Assembly: GCF_016862215.1 (NCBI RefSeq)
Contig: NZ_BOMN01000086.1
Coordinates: 1 to 64,000 of the forward strand
Source of the DNA: Winogradskya humida
Lineage (GTDB): Bacteria; Actinomycetota; Actinomycetes; Mycobacteriales; Micromonosporaceae
DNA length: 64,000 bases
Direction of reading: 5' to 3'
Of the stretch, positions 15,657 to 24,695 are shown piece after piece. Each line of letters opens with the position of its first letter. The first letter of the stretch is position 1. A model generated the notes under the pieces. The model did not search any database, was not told the origin of the DNA, and worked only from the letters and a program-made list of their open reading frames with translations. Made by a program: the position numbers and the translations under genes.

Positions 15657-17363
15657 ATGAACGAGTACGAGACCAACCCGCAGCGGCACGAGGACTCCTC
15701 TCCCGAGGAGCAGTCGCACCGGCCCGCGGACGCCCCCCACGCATCCAGCAGCCCGGAGCGGGGAACGTCCGACACTACGGCTCAGCAGGCGGCCTACCAG
15801 CCGGCCCCGCAGCAGCAGCCGTCCTCCCCGGCGGCTCCCCAGGCGCCCATCTCGGCCCAGCCCCAGTCGGTTCAGCCCCAGTCGGTCCAGCCCCAGTCGG
15901 TCCAGCCCCAGTCTGTTCAGCCCCAGCAGCCCCAGTTCCCGCAGGGGCAGCAGCAGCCCGGGCAGTGGCTGGGCTCGCCTTGGCAGCGCGGTGGGCAGCC
16001 TTACTCGGGCCAGCCGCAACAGCAGCCCCAGTACCCCGCCTACGCCGGCGGTTACCAGGCCCAGCCGCAGTACCCCGGCCAGCCGCAGGCGCCCTACGGT
16101 CACACCCAGCAGCAGCCGGCCATCGAGGGCCAGCAGCCCCAGTGGAACGGCGCGGACGCGCAGCAGTGGAATGGCCAGCAGCACGCTGACGCCCCGATCT
16201 GGGCCACCTCGGTCGGCACCGAGCAGCAGCAGCGCGACCCCGAGAAGGCCCGCCGCGGCCGTCGCATCCTGGTCACCGGCGCCGTCGCAGTGCTGATCGC
16301 CCTGGGTGCCGGCGGTGTCGGCGCGGCCACCGCGCTCGCTTTCCACGACGACAGCGGCTCGTCCTCGGTGCAGACCGGCAACTCCGCGGTCACCCGGATC
16401 GTGGACCGCTCCTCGCTCGCCGAGATCGTCTCGTCGGTCAAGGACAGCGTCGTCTCGATCACCACGGAGAGCGGCGAGGGCTCCGGCGTCGTGCTCAACA
16501 AGGACGGCTACATCGTCACCAACAACCACGTGGTGGCCACCGCGACGGGCAAGACCGTCTCGGTGATCTTCGCGGACGGCACCAAGGTGCAGGGCACGAT
16601 CACGGGCACGGATCAGCGTACGGACCTCGCGGTGGTGAAGGTCGCGGCAGCCGACAGCCTGAAGCCGGCGACGCTCGGCTCCAGCGCCGACATGCAGGTC
16701 GGAGACACCGTGCTCGCGCTGGGCAGCCCGCTCGGCCTCGAAGGCTCGGTGACCGAGGGCATCATCAGCGCCAAGGACCGCACCATCCAGTCCAGCAGCG
16801 AGGACGAGCAGCAGCAGCAGGAGACCCCGGCCAACCCGTTCGGCGGCCAGCAGCAGCAACAGCAGCAGCAGTCGCAGTCCGCGGGTACGACGTCGATGTC
16901 CGGCCTGCTGCAGACCGACGCCCCGATCAACCCGGGTAACTCGGGCGGCGCGCTGGTGAACACGAACGGTCAGGTCATCGGCATCAACTCGGCGATCGCG
17001 ACCTCGGGTTCCAGCACCGGCAACATCGGCCTCGGCTTCGCGATCCCGAGCGACAAGGTCAAGACCGTCGTCGAGTCGCTGATCAAGGGCGAGAAGGTCA
17101 GCCACCCGGCGCTGGGCGTCAGCGTGGCGGAGGCCGAGGGCGGCGGCGCCCAGGTCAGCACGGTGACCGCGAACAGCGCGGCGGCCAAGGCCGGCATCGA
17201 GCAGGGCGACGTCATCAAGTCGGTCAACGGCAAGGCGGTCAACGACTCCGACGACCTGGTGGCCATCATCCAGGCCGGCAAGGTCGGCGACAGCATCTCC
17301 ATCACGTTCACCCGCAACGGCCAGGAGCAGACGGTCAGCGCCACGCTCTCCGAGGCCTCCTAG
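15657..17363 (+). CDS. htrA: HtrA/DegP-family trypsin-like serine protease with PDZ domain
   Basis: This 568-aa membrane-anchored quality-control protease has a cytoplasmic Gln/Pro-rich N-terminus of about 200 residues and a TM helix (about 203-222). The extracytoplasmic trypsin-like domain has His291 (VTNNHVV), Asp323 (QRTDLAVV) and Ser429 (PGNSGGAL). A C-terminal PDZ domain follows (about 480-568, including AGIEQGDVIKSVNG). A Gln-rich insertion (about 380-405) interrupts the protease domain between Asp and Ser, in the activation-loop region. GTG codons at 15648 and 15651 are alternative starts; the GAGGGG near 15638 slightly favours 15651. A regulated box lies upstream. Confidence 0.93.
   Translation: MNEYETNPQRHEDSSPEEQSHRPADAPHASSSPERGTSDTTAQQAAYQPAPQQQPSSPAAPQAPISAQPQSVQPQSVQPQSVQPQSVQPQQPQFPQGQQQPGQWLGSPWQRGGQPYSGQPQQQPQYPAYAGGYQAQPQYPGQPQAPYGHTQQQPAIEGQQPQWNGADAQQWNGQQHADAPIWATSVGTEQQQRDPEKARRGRRILVTGAVAVLIALGAGGVGAATALAFHDDSGSSSVQTGNSAVTRIVDRSSLAEIVSSVKDSVVSITTESGEGSGVVLNKDGYIVTNNHVVATATGKTVSVIFADGTKVQGTITGTDQRTDLAVVKVAAADSLKPATLGSSADMQVGDTVLALGSPLGLEGSVTEGIISAKDRTIQSSSEDEQQQQETPANPFGGQQQQQQQQSQSAGTTSMSGLLQTDAPINPGNSGGALVNTNGQVIGINSAIATSGSSTGNIGLGFAIPSDKVKTVVESLIKGEKVSHPALGVSVAEAEGGGAQVSTVTANSAAAKAGIEQGDVIKSVNGKAVNDSDDLVAIIQAGKVGDSISITFTRNGQEQTVSATLSEAS
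15861..15920. repeat. 15-bp tandem repeat within htrA
   Basis: Four copies of CCCCAGTCGGTYCAG encode PQSVQ repeats in the cytoplasmic N-terminal tail of HtrA. The unit is in-frame, so copy number can vary without disrupting the protease. Confidence 0.9.
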
Positions 17364-17569
17364 AGCATCCGGTGCCGCTCGGGCCATCGGGTGGCACCAC
17401 TTCCCAGCGGTGGGTGGTCGGGACCAAGGGGGTTGGTTCTGATCACCCACCGCACCTTTATGTCCACTCTGCGAAATATCTCCCGGCGGGCGAGAAATTG
17501 GGGGCTCGCCCTGAACAGGGCCGACGGCCTAGTCTCCATTCGCCATAGCGAAGTGGAAGGCCGACCCGA

Positions 17570-20500
17570 GTGACGAACGTCGATACCCGGATGACAGTCT
17601 GGGAAGCCCTGGCCGGACGCGCGCCGGGTGAGCCGCTCGGACCCGCCGATCCCGAACTCTGGGGTGCGGTGGTCGACCGGCTGAACCCTGCCCGGGCCCG
17701 GCCCGTGCTGCGCCCCGGGATCGAGGCCGTCGGGCTGACCAGCGTGCGCGGCAGCACGTACGTCATGCTCCGCTCCCCGGACGACGGAGCCCGCGCCTGC
17801 TATCTGCGGCTGACCCCCGACGAGTGGCAGCTCGCCCTGATGATGGACGGCACCCACACGGTGGCCCGCCTCGTCGCGGAGTTCGCCCGGCTCGCCGGCC
17901 GGCTCTCCCCGGACCAGGTCCGCCGGGTGGTCGCCGACCTCGCGGCCAACCGGATGCTCGACGAACTGCCCGATGAGGCGTTCCACCCGCTGCGGGACGA
18001 ACGCCGGGCGGCACTGCCCGAACGGGTCGGCCGCGGGGTGCTCGACGCCGCGCGCGGGCGCCGGATGTTCGTCTTCGACATCGACACGCTCATCCGGGTG
18101 CTCTACCGCGCGGGCGGGCGGCTGTTCTTCAGCAAGGCCGCCGCGATCGTGATGGCCGTCTTCGCGCTGGCCGGGATCGGGCTCTTCGTGACGACCTGGT
18201 CGCGGGGGAGCGAGGCCGTCTTCCTGGCCAACGGGTCGTACCTGCTCGGAGCGCTCCTGCTGCTCCTGCTCAACGTGGTCGCGCTGACCTGTCACGAGCT
18301 CGGGCACGCGATGGCCGCCAAGCACGCGGGGCGTGAGGTGCCGGCTGCCGGGCTCGCGTTCTCCTACGGCATCCCGACCGTCTTCGTGGACACCGCCGAC
18401 GCGTGGATGGCCGGGCGCCGCGCGCGCCTGCTGGTCACCGCATCCGGCCCGGCCACCGCGCTCGTGCTGGCCGGCTCGATCCAGCTGGTCGGTCTCGCCG
18501 TGCCCGCCCTCGCCGGACTGGCCTTCAAACTCGCGTTCCTGTGGTACCTGAACGTGCTGTTCAACCTCAACCCGTTCCTGGCGCTCGACGGCAACTACCT
18601 GCTGATGGACTGGCTGGAGATCCCCGGCCTGCGGGGTCGCGGTCTCGCGTGGCTGTCCGGGCGGCTACGCGGGCGGTCCACGCCGTGGTCGGGCCTCGAC
18701 CGGGAGGGCAAGATCGTCGCGCTCTACGGGGTGCTGGCGGTGCTGTGGGTCGCCGTTGCGGTGAATCTCGCGTACCGGATCTGGGCCGACCGGATCGCCG
18801 GCCTGGTCACCGGGCTCTGGCACAACGGGGTCGGTGGGCAGGCCCTGCTCCTGGCGGTCCTGCTGGGTCTCTGCGCCCCGCTCGTCTACCTCGCTTTCAG
18901 CCGTTTCGCGCGCTGGTGGCGCCGCTCGCGGCTGAAGGCCGCGGAGAAGGACCGGGAAGCCGACGCCCCGCGCCGGCTCGAGGCACTGCGCAACTCCGAC
19001 CTCGGCGGGCTGCCCGACGACGCGCTCGCCGGCCTGGCGAGCAGGGCCCGATGGGTACGCCCACCGTCCGGCACCCAGATGATCGCCGCCGGCGCCGCCC
19101 AGCAGGCCGTGTACGTCGTCGTCGACGGCGCCATGCAGGCCCGCAAGCCCGGCGACCCCGGCGGCACGATCCGCCACCACGTCGGTGCGGGCGGCATCGT
19201 CGGGCTCGCCAACGCGCTCACGGGCCGCTCGACATCGCTGGACTGGCACACCGCCGGCACCACGCTGCTGGCCGTGCCGACCGCCACCGTCGCGACCGTG
19301 ATCGGCCCGGTCCCCGGCCCGCCGCCGGCCGCCCGGGACGAGGCCGAGGCGCTCTTCGCCGACACCCCGGCGCTGTCCGGGCTCGCCGGGGACGAACGGC
19401 TCGCGCTCATCGCCTCCTCGCACCCCATCGACCTCGAACCGGGTGCGCCGGTCATGCTGCCCGGTCCCACCCACGCCGTCGTGGTCGAGTCCGGCGTCAT
19501 CGCCATGGCCGACGGCGTGGAGCTGCGCCGCGGCACGCTCATCGGGCCGGTCGGGGAGGGCAATCCGGGGATGGTGGCGCAGACGCGTACGCCCGCCCGG
19601 CTCTGGGTCATCCCGGACGCCTCCGACCTGCCACCGCTCGTCGGCGACCCGTACCACGTCCCCGGCGGGCCCGGTGCCGGATCGGGGGCCGGCAGCGCGT
19701 ACCCGCCGCTCGCCGCGCCGCCCGGTCCGCCCGAAGGCACCGAGAACTACGAACTCGACCGCGGCTTCGAACGGCGCATGTGGTGGCTGGTCGTCCTGGT
19801 CCTCGTGATCGCGCTCGTCCTGACCGGCCTGAACTTCGCCGCCGGACCGGCCTGGGCCGAGATGCCCGCCAACCGCGCGCTGCTCACCTCGGACAAGGGC
19901 ACCATCGTCGCCACCGTCGGCGGCAAGCAGGTCGAGATCGGCGAGGGTGGCCGTCGCTACCTCGACAAGGACGACCGCGTGCGTATCCCGGCCGGCGGCT
20001 CGGGGCGGCTCACGTTCCAGGGCGGCTCGGTGGTCCTGCTCTGCGCCGACTCCCGGACCGTGCTCGGCGCGCTCACCACGGAGAGCGGCCGCAGCCGGAT
20101 CCCGCACGGATCGCTGACGGTGCAGAGCGGGCGGGTGCTCGCCGACACCGGGAGCACCAGCGGGGCGTACGAGCCGCTCGTGCTGAGCCTTCCGCGCACG
20201 GCGGGGGAGGTCACGAACAACGGTGCCGCGTGGTTCGCCGTGGAGCCGGGGACGGTTTCTGTCGCCACCGGCCGGGTGTACGTCGACGGGACGCCGGCGG
20301 CGGTCAGCAGTGGGACGCTGGGGTGCGCTGACGGCGTACCCGTGGAAGCTCCTGCCGGATCGCCTTCGGAGTCGGCCTCGACCGAACTCGAAGCCCCGGC
20401 CCTCACGCCCACGCCCTCGCAGGAGGTGCCGAGCTCCGAGCCGACGGTGACGCCGACCCCCGAAGCGACCACCACCGCGCCCGACGCGACCGTGGATCCG

Positions 20501-20710
20501 ACGGAGGACCCGACCGAGACGGAAGAGCCGGATTCGCCGCGCCCGACGACGAACCGCCCGACCACCCGGCCGACGACGAAGCCCCCGACCTCGAAGCCGA
20601 CGACGACCCCGCCCACCACACCCCCGACGACCCCGCCCACGTCTGCACCACCATCGGAGGAGCCCTCGAATCCGACGGAGTCCAATCCGTCGGGCCCCGT
20701 TGTGCCCTGA
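17570..20710 (+). CDS. Giant M50-type membrane metalloprotease-like protein with cNMP-like and FecR-like regions
   Basis: This 1046-aa protein starts at GTG 17570 (GGAAGG nine bases upstream). Residues 1-165 resemble the PqqD-like N-terminus of peptide zinc metalloproteases. An M50/SpoIVFB-like membrane core follows, with HELGH (His242, Glu243, His246) and NLNPFLALDG (Asp340). A soluble region (about 470-700) contains a cyclic-nucleotide-binding-like beta roll (VYVVVDGAMQARKPGD). After another TM helix (about 740-762) comes an extracytoplasmic FecR/SH3-like beta domain (about 775-920) and a Thr/Pro/Glu-rich tail of about 130 residues. The 206 bp upstream shows no gene. The substrate is unknown; site-2 proteolysis or peptide processing is suggested by family. 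Confidence 0.8.
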   Translation: MTNVDTRMTVWEALAGRAPGEPLGPADPELWGAVVDRLNPARARPVLRPGIEAVGLTSVRGSTYVMLRSPDDGARACYLRLTPDEWQLALMMDGTHTVARLVAEFARLAGRLSPDQVRRVVADLAANRMLDELPDEAFHPLRDERRAALPERVGRGVLDAARGRRMFVFDIDTLIRVLYRAGGRLFFSKAAAIVMAVFALAGIGLFVTTWSRGSEAVFLANGSYLLGALLLLLLNVVALTCHELGHAMAAKHAGREVPAAGLAFSYGIPTVFVDTADAWMAGRRARLLVTASGPATALVLAGSIQLVGLAVPALAGLAFKLAFLWYLNVLFNLNPFLALDGNYLLMDWLEIPGLRGRGLAWLSGRLRGRSTPWSGLDREGKIVALYGVLAVLWVAVAVNLAYRIWADRIAGLVTGLWHNGVGGQALLLAVLLGLCAPLVYLAFSRFARWWRRSRLKAAEKDREADAPRRLEALRNSDLGGLPDDALAGLASRARWVRPPSGTQMIAAGAAQQAVYVVVDGAMQARKPGDPGGTIRHHVGAGGIVGLANALTGRSTSLDWHTAGTTLLAVPTATVATVIGPVPGPPPAARDEAEALFADTPALSGLAGDERLALIASSHPIDLEPGAPVMLPGPTHAVVVESGVIAMADGVELRRGTLIGPVGEGNPGMVAQTRTPARLWVIPDASDLPPLVGDPYHVPGGPGAGSGAGSAYPPLAAPPGPPEGTENYELDRGFERRMWWLVVLVLVIALVLTGLNFAAGPAWAEMPANRALLTSDKGTIVATVGGKQVEIGEGGRRYLDKDDRVRIPAGGSGRLTFQGGSVVLLCADSRTVLGALTTESGRSRIPHGSLTVQSGRVLADTGSTSGAYEPLVLSLPRTAGEVTNNGAAWFAVEPGTVSVATGRVYVDGTPAAVSSGTLGCADGVPVEAPAGSPSESASTELEAPALTPTPSQEVPSSEPTVTPTPEATTTAPDATVDPTEDPTETEEPDSPRPTTNRPTTRPTTKPPTSKPTTTPPTTPPTTPPTSAPPSEEPSNPTESNPSGPVVP

Positions 20711-20748
20711 CCCTTTCATTGACGGCGATCGACCCGCACTATGAGGGC

Positions 20749-21846
20749 ATGGTCGCCATCTCGGCCCGTGCGCTCACGAAGATCTACGACGATGACGGCG
20801 GCGGCGCCACGGTGGCGGTGGACGGCATCACCCTCGACGTGGCGCCGGGCGAATTCGTGGTCGTCGTCGGGCCCACCGGCTGCGGCAAGTCCACCTTCCT
20901 GCGCCTGATCGCCGGGCTCGTCGTCCCCACCAGCGGCGAGGTGACGGTCTACAAGGACGTCTCGCTCGTCTCGCCGTCGCTCTACCCGCACCTCAGCGTC
21001 GCGCAGAACATCGGCTTCCCGCTGCGGGCCCATTCGTGGCCGGCCGGCGAGGTCGCCGCCCGGGTCCTCGAGATCGCCACCCGGGTGGGGGTGGCCGAGC
21101 TGCTCAACCGTTTTCCCGAACACCTCTCCGGCGGCCAGCGCCAGCGGGTGTCGATCGCCCGCGCGCTGGTGCGCAGGCCGCAGGTGCTTCTCCTCGACGA
21201 GCCGCTGTCGAATGTGGACGCCGGGACCCGGGCGGCGCTGCGCGGCGAGATCGTGACGGTCACCCGCGAGCTGGGCGTGACCACGCTCTATGTGACGCAC
21301 GACCGGACCGAGGCGATGACCATGGCCGACCGGGTGGTGGTCCTGCGCGACGGCGCGGTCCAGCAGGTCGGCCCACCCCACGACGTGTACGCCGACCCCG
21401 ACGACGTTTTTGTCGCCACCTTCCTGAGCGCCCCGCCGATCAGCCTGCTGGCCGGAGCGCTGCAGGTCACCGATGCCGGGGTGGTCGTCGACCTCGGCTC
21501 GCAGGCGCTGACGCTCCCCTCGGCCTCCCTCCCCGCATCGTTCGGCAACGCGCGGGTGACGGTGGCGATCCGCCCGCTGCTGCTTTTCGCCAGCGGGCGC
21601 CCCATGTCGTTGACGGGCAAGGTCCATTCGATCGAAAACCTCGGTCACGAGCTTCTGGTCCTGGTCGAGGTGGGTGGCGTGCCCTCGCTCTTCGGCCCGG
21701 CGGCGGCTTTCCTGTCAGTACGCGCGACAGCGCCGCTCTCCGTCGGCGATGCGCTGACCGTCGGAGTCGGCGTGGATGACCTGCTGCTCTTCGACGGCGC
21801 CGGCAAGCGGATCAGATTCGGCGCCCCTCTGGACAGAATAAGTTAA
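20749..21846 (+). CDS. MsiK/UgpC/MalK-like sugar ABC transporter ATPase
   Basis: This ATPase of about 365 aa has Walker A GPTGCGKST, Q-loop region SLYPHLSV, signature LSGGQRQRVSIARAL, Walker B LLLDEPLSNVDA and H-loop VTHDRTEAMTMADR. A C-terminal TOBE/OB domain (about 235-365) is typical of carbohydrate importers. No permease or binding-protein gene is adjacent. In Streptomyces the orphan ATPase MsiK energises several sugar importers, including the chitobiose system, so the position directly before a chitinase is suggestive. The substrate role here is inference. TTG 20719 is an alternative start. Confidence 0.88.
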   Translation: MVAISARALTKIYDDDGGGATVAVDGITLDVAPGEFVVVVGPTGCGKSTFLRLIAGLVVPTSGEVTVYKDVSLVSPSLYPHLSVAQNIGFPLRAHSWPAGEVAARVLEIATRVGVAELLNRFPEHLSGGQRQRVSIARALVRRPQVLLLDEPLSNVDAGTRAALRGEIVTVTRELGVTTLYVTHDRTEAMTMADRVVVLRDGAVQQVGPPHDVYADPDDVFVATFLSAPPISLLAGALQVTDAGVVVDLGSQALTLPSASLPASFGNARVTVAIRPLLLFASGRPMSLTGKVHSIENLGHELLVLVEVGGVPSLFGPAAAFLSVRATAPLSVGDALTVGVGVDDLLLFDGAGKRIRFGAPLDRIS

Positions 21847-21860
21847 CAGTCCTAATAATT
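21842..21860 (+). promoter_or_regulatory. Conserved chitinase upstream element (copy 1)
   Basis: GTTAACAGTCCTAATAATT ends 40 bp before the chitinase 1 ATG. The same 19-mer with one change lies 38 bp before chitinase 2 (40853-40871). It is AT-rich in a GC-rich context. It may contain the promoter (TAATAAT as a possible -10) or an operator. It does not match the DasR dre site. Confidence 0.6.
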
Positions 21861-21900
21861 AGCCAACTGTCGATATGCCGACGTTGGAGGCCATCCCCCC

Positions 21901-23283
21901 ATGCGCCGATCCCTAGTCCTCACCTGCGTCGCGATCGTCGCGGCGGCCGGGTCCACCGTCTATGTGGCGTCCGCCGCCAGCGCCGCGGTCGCCTGCGCCC
22001 CGGCGTGGAGCAGCGCCGCCGTCTACACGGGCGGCACGTCCGCCTCCGAGAACAGCCACAACTACACCGCCAAGTGGTGGACCCAGAACGAGAGCCCGGC
22101 CACCCACAGCGGCCAATGGGACGTCTGGACCGACAACGGCGCCTGCGGCGGTGGAACCACACCGCCCACAACTCCGCCGCCCACAACCACGCCACCCACA
22201 ACTACGCCGCCTCCCACCACGCCGCCTCCCACTACGACGCCTCCCCCTGTTGGCGGGCTGCCCAAGCACGCGCTGATCGGGTATCTCCACTCGAGCTTCG
22301 CGAACGGCTCGGGCTACCTGAAGATGGCCGACGTGCCGGCGGACTGGGACATCATCAACCTGGCGTTCGGCGAACCCACCTCGGCAACCTCCGGTGACAT
22401 CCGCTTCACCCTCTGCCCGGCAACCGAGTGCGCCGGCGTCGAGTCGGAGGCCGCGTTCATCGCCGCCATCAAGGCGAAGCGGGCGGTGGGCAAGAAGGTC
22501 CTGCTGTCGATCGGCGGCGCCAACGGCCAGGTCCAGCTCACCACCACCCAGGCTCGGGACACCTTCGTCTCATCGGTCAGCGCCATCATCGACAAGTTCG
22601 GCCTGGACGGCGTCGACATCGACTTCGAGGGCCACTCCCTGTCACTGAACACGGGCGACACGGACTTCAAGAACCCCACCACCCCGGTGATCGTCAACCT
22701 GATCTCCGCGCTGAAGTCCCTGAAGGCCCGCTACGGCGCCGGCTTCGTCCTGACCATGGCCCCGGAAACGTTCTTCGTCCAGCTCGGCTACCAGTACTAC
22801 GGCTCGGGCCCATGGGGTGGCCAGGACCCGCGCGCGGGCTCCTACCTGCCGGTCATCTACGCGATGCGGAACGACCTCACGGTGCTCCACGTCCAGGACT
22901 ACAACAGCGGCTCCATCATGGGCCTCGACAACCAGTACCACAGCATGGGCGGCGCAGACTTCCACATCGCGATGACGGACATGCTGCTCGCGGGCTTCCC
23001 GGTCGCGGGCAACACGGCCAACCTGTTCCCGGCCCTGCGCGAGGACCAGATCGCCTTCGGAGCCCCGTCCTCGGTCAGCGCCGGCAACGGCTATATCGCA
23101 CCGGCCGCAATCCAGCAGGCGGTCACGTGCCTGGTCAAGGGCACGAACTGCGGCGGCTACACCGTCCGCAGCGGCACCAACCCCAGCTTCCGCGGTCTGA
23201 TGACCTGGTCGATCAACTGGGACCACTTCTACAACTACGAATTCCAGAACGCTCACGAACCGTTCCTCAACGGGCTCGGCTGA
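21901..23283 (+). CDS. Secreted GH18 chitinase with N-terminal chitin-binding module (chitinase 1)
   Basis: This 460-aa exoenzyme hydrolyses chitin. A signal peptide (MRRSLVLT ... ASAASAA, about 1-29) is followed by a CBM5/12-type chitin-binding module (about 30-83; NYTAKWWTQNESPATHSG) and a Thr/Pro linker. The GH18 TIM barrel (about 115-460) carries the catalytic motif DGVDIDFE (Glu243 as proton donor) and the substrate-site region VLHVQDYNSG. The start lies after GGAGG nearby. The CBM is almost identical in DNA to those of chitinases 2 and 3, some 19-20 kb away. A GH18 chitinase is certain; endo versus exo action is not determined. Confidence 0.96.
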   Translation: MRRSLVLTCVAIVAAAGSTVYVASAASAAVACAPAWSSAAVYTGGTSASENSHNYTAKWWTQNESPATHSGQWDVWTDNGACGGGTTPPTTPPPTTTPPTTTPPPTTPPPTTTPPPVGGLPKHALIGYLHSSFANGSGYLKMADVPADWDIINLAFGEPTSATSGDIRFTLCPATECAGVESEAAFIAAIKAKRAVGKKVLLSIGGANGQVQLTTTQARDTFVSSVSAIIDKFGLDGVDIDFEGHSLSLNTGDTDFKNPTTPVIVNLISALKSLKARYGAGFVLTMAPETFFVQLGYQYYGSGPWGGQDPRAGSYLPVIYAMRNDLTVLHVQDYNSGSIMGLDNQYHSMGGADFHIAMTDMLLAGFPVAGNTANLFPALREDQIAFGAPSSVSAGNGYIAPAAIQQAVTCLVKGTNCGGYTVRSGTNPSFRGLMTWSINWDHFYNYEFQNAHEPFLNGLG

Positions 23284-23330
23284 CGCATGCGCGGGCCGGC
23301 CCTCAGGTCCGGCCCGCCAGTGCTCTACTC

Positions 23331-23607
23331 GCGGTGAGATCGCTCCCGTCCCCGCCAGCGCTCCGGCCCGCCAGTGCTCCGGCCCGCCAGTGCTCCGGCC
23401 CGCCAGTGCTCCGGCCCGCCAGTGCTCCGCCCATTGCGAGATCGCTCCCCCGGCTGGTCCGGCCCGTCTGTGTTCTGTCCGCGGCGAGATCGATCCGTCC
23501 GTGACTCGTTCGGCCTGCGAATGCTCCGCTCACGGTGAGATCGTTCCGTCCACGGCTGGTCTGGTCCGTCAGCGCTCTGCTCGCGGTGAGATCGCTCCGT
23601 CCGCGGC
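23331..23607. repeat. Degenerate ~51-bp repeats with embedded 16-bp array
   Basis: Four perfect copies of CGGCCCGCCAGTGCTC fill 23364-23427. Around them GAGATCG followed by CTCCGTCC-like DNA recurs at about 23336, 23438, 23486, 23537 and 23588, the last three intervals being 48-51 bp. The stretch 23284-23845 contains this, the palindrome and a 20-bp array; no gene is credible in it. Confidence 0.75.
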
Positions 23608-23648
23608 GCGAAAGGTTGTGCACAATTTAATTGTGCACAACCTTTCGC
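23608..23648. repeat. 41-bp perfect palindrome containing two TTGTGCACAA sites
   Basis: Two 20-bp arms (GCGAAAGGTTGTGCACAATT and its complement) flank one central base without mismatch. Each arm contains the self-complementary decamer TTGTGCACAA, separated by TTTAA, so the element is also two tandem operator-like sites 15 bp apart. It is AT-rich in a GC-rich setting. It could be a dimeric regulator site, a cruciform or a bidirectional terminator between chitinase 1 and the patatin gene. Confidence 0.9.
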
Positions 23649-23680
23649 TGAGTGGCCCACACCGCCTTCGTCGCGACGCC

Positions 23681-23800
23681 TACGCCACGGCGGTCGCTTT
23701 GCCCATGCGGCGGTCGCTTCGCCCATGCGGCGGTCGCTTCGCCCATGCGGCGGTCGCTTCGCCCATGCGGCGGTCGCTTCGCCCACGCGGCGGTCGCTTT
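23681..23800. repeat. 20-bp tandem repeat, about six copies
   Basis: The unit GCCCATGCGGCGGTCGCTTC is exact at 23701-23720, 23721-23740, 23741-23760 and 23761-23780, with variant copies at both ends. It lies 46 bp before the patatin start, so it sits in its promoter region. Confidence 0.9.
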
Positions 23801-23845
23801 GCTTGCGGCGTGATCGCTTCTTCTGGGGCGTGGAACGATGGGTGT

Positions 23846-24694
23846 ATGCAGAATCCGGTCGCGTTTGTGCTCGGTGGGGGAGGAGTCCTCGGCGCCGTTC
23901 AGGTCGGCATGCTGCGTGCCCTCTTCCGTGGTGGTTACCGTCCCGATCTGGTGGTCGGTACGTCGATCGGGGCGGTCAACGGCGCTCTGGTCGCTGCTGA
24001 TCCCAGTGAGGCCGTCACCGAGCGGCTGGTCCGGCTGTGGTCGTCGCCCGAGGCTGCCGAGGTGTACGGCGACAGCATCGCGCGCCAGGTCCGGCGGTTC
24101 GCGGCTCGGACCCACCTGCACTCACCGATGCCGTTGCGCCGGTTGCTCATCTCGGAGCTGGGGGAGAACGCCTCCTTCGGTGACCTGAAGGTGCCGTTCC
24201 ACTGCTGCGCAGCGAGCATCGAGCGGGCCGCCGAGCATTGGTTCGACAGCGGGCCGCTGGTTGATGCGGTGCTGGCCTCGTCGTCGGTGCCGGGTCTGTT
24301 GCCGCCGATGGAGATCGGTGGTGAGCACTTCGTCGACGGGGGCATCGTCAACTCGATCCCGATCGGGGAGGCGGTCCGGCTCGGTGCCAAGCTGATTTTT
24401 GTGCTCCAGGTCGGGCGGATCGAGCGGCCGCTCGTGGCGCCGCGGCGGCCGTGGGAGGTCGCGCAGGTCGCGTTCGAGATTGCCCGGCGGCACCGGTTCG
24501 CGCGGGAGCTTGCCTCGCTGCCCGACGATGTACGGGTGCATGTTCTTCCTACCGGCGGCGGCGAGAGCCGGGACGACTCGCCCTGGGCCTATCGCGACAT
24601 GGCGGCCTCGGGCCGGCGGATAAGCCGCGCCTACACGGCCTCCCGGCGTTACCTCTCCGCCAACGTGACCCCTTCGCCGGGCATCGGCGCCTGA
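23846..24694 (+). CDS. Patatin-like phospholipase
   Basis: This 282-aa soluble lipid acyl hydrolase of the RssA/patatin family has the oxyanion-hole motif LGGGGVLGAVQ (about 8-18), nucleophile Ser40 in VGTSIG, and catalytic Asp164 in VDGGIVNSIPIG. There is no signal peptide. ATG 23846 (MQNPVAFVLGGG) is chosen. The frame stays open far upstream, but that part is repeat-encoded and spans the palindrome. An acyltransferase gene begins one base after its stop, suggesting joint deacylation and reacylation of lipids. The true substrate is unknown. Confidence 0.92.
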   Translation: MQNPVAFVLGGGGVLGAVQVGMLRALFRGGYRPDLVVGTSIGAVNGALVAADPSEAVTERLVRLWSSPEAAEVYGDSIARQVRRFAARTHLHSPMPLRRLLISELGENASFGDLKVPFHCCAASIERAAEHWFDSGPLVDAVLASSSVPGLLPPMEIGGEHFVDGGIVNSIPIGEAVRLGAKLIFVLQVGRIERPLVAPRRPWEVAQVAFEIARRHRFARELASLPDDVRVHVLPTGGGESRDDSPWAYRDMAASGRRISRAYTASRRYLSANVTPSPGIGA

Positions 24695-24695
24695 G

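Noticed and set aside
21842..21900. DasR dre site before chitinase 1
   Set aside because: The sequence does not match the ACTGGTCTAGACCA-type consensus; only the separate 19-bp element is shared with chitinase 2.
23390..23845. N-terminal extension of the patatin gene
   Set aside because: The frame is open, but it crosses the 41-bp palindrome and a 20-bp minisatellite; the family begins at the ATG at 23846.
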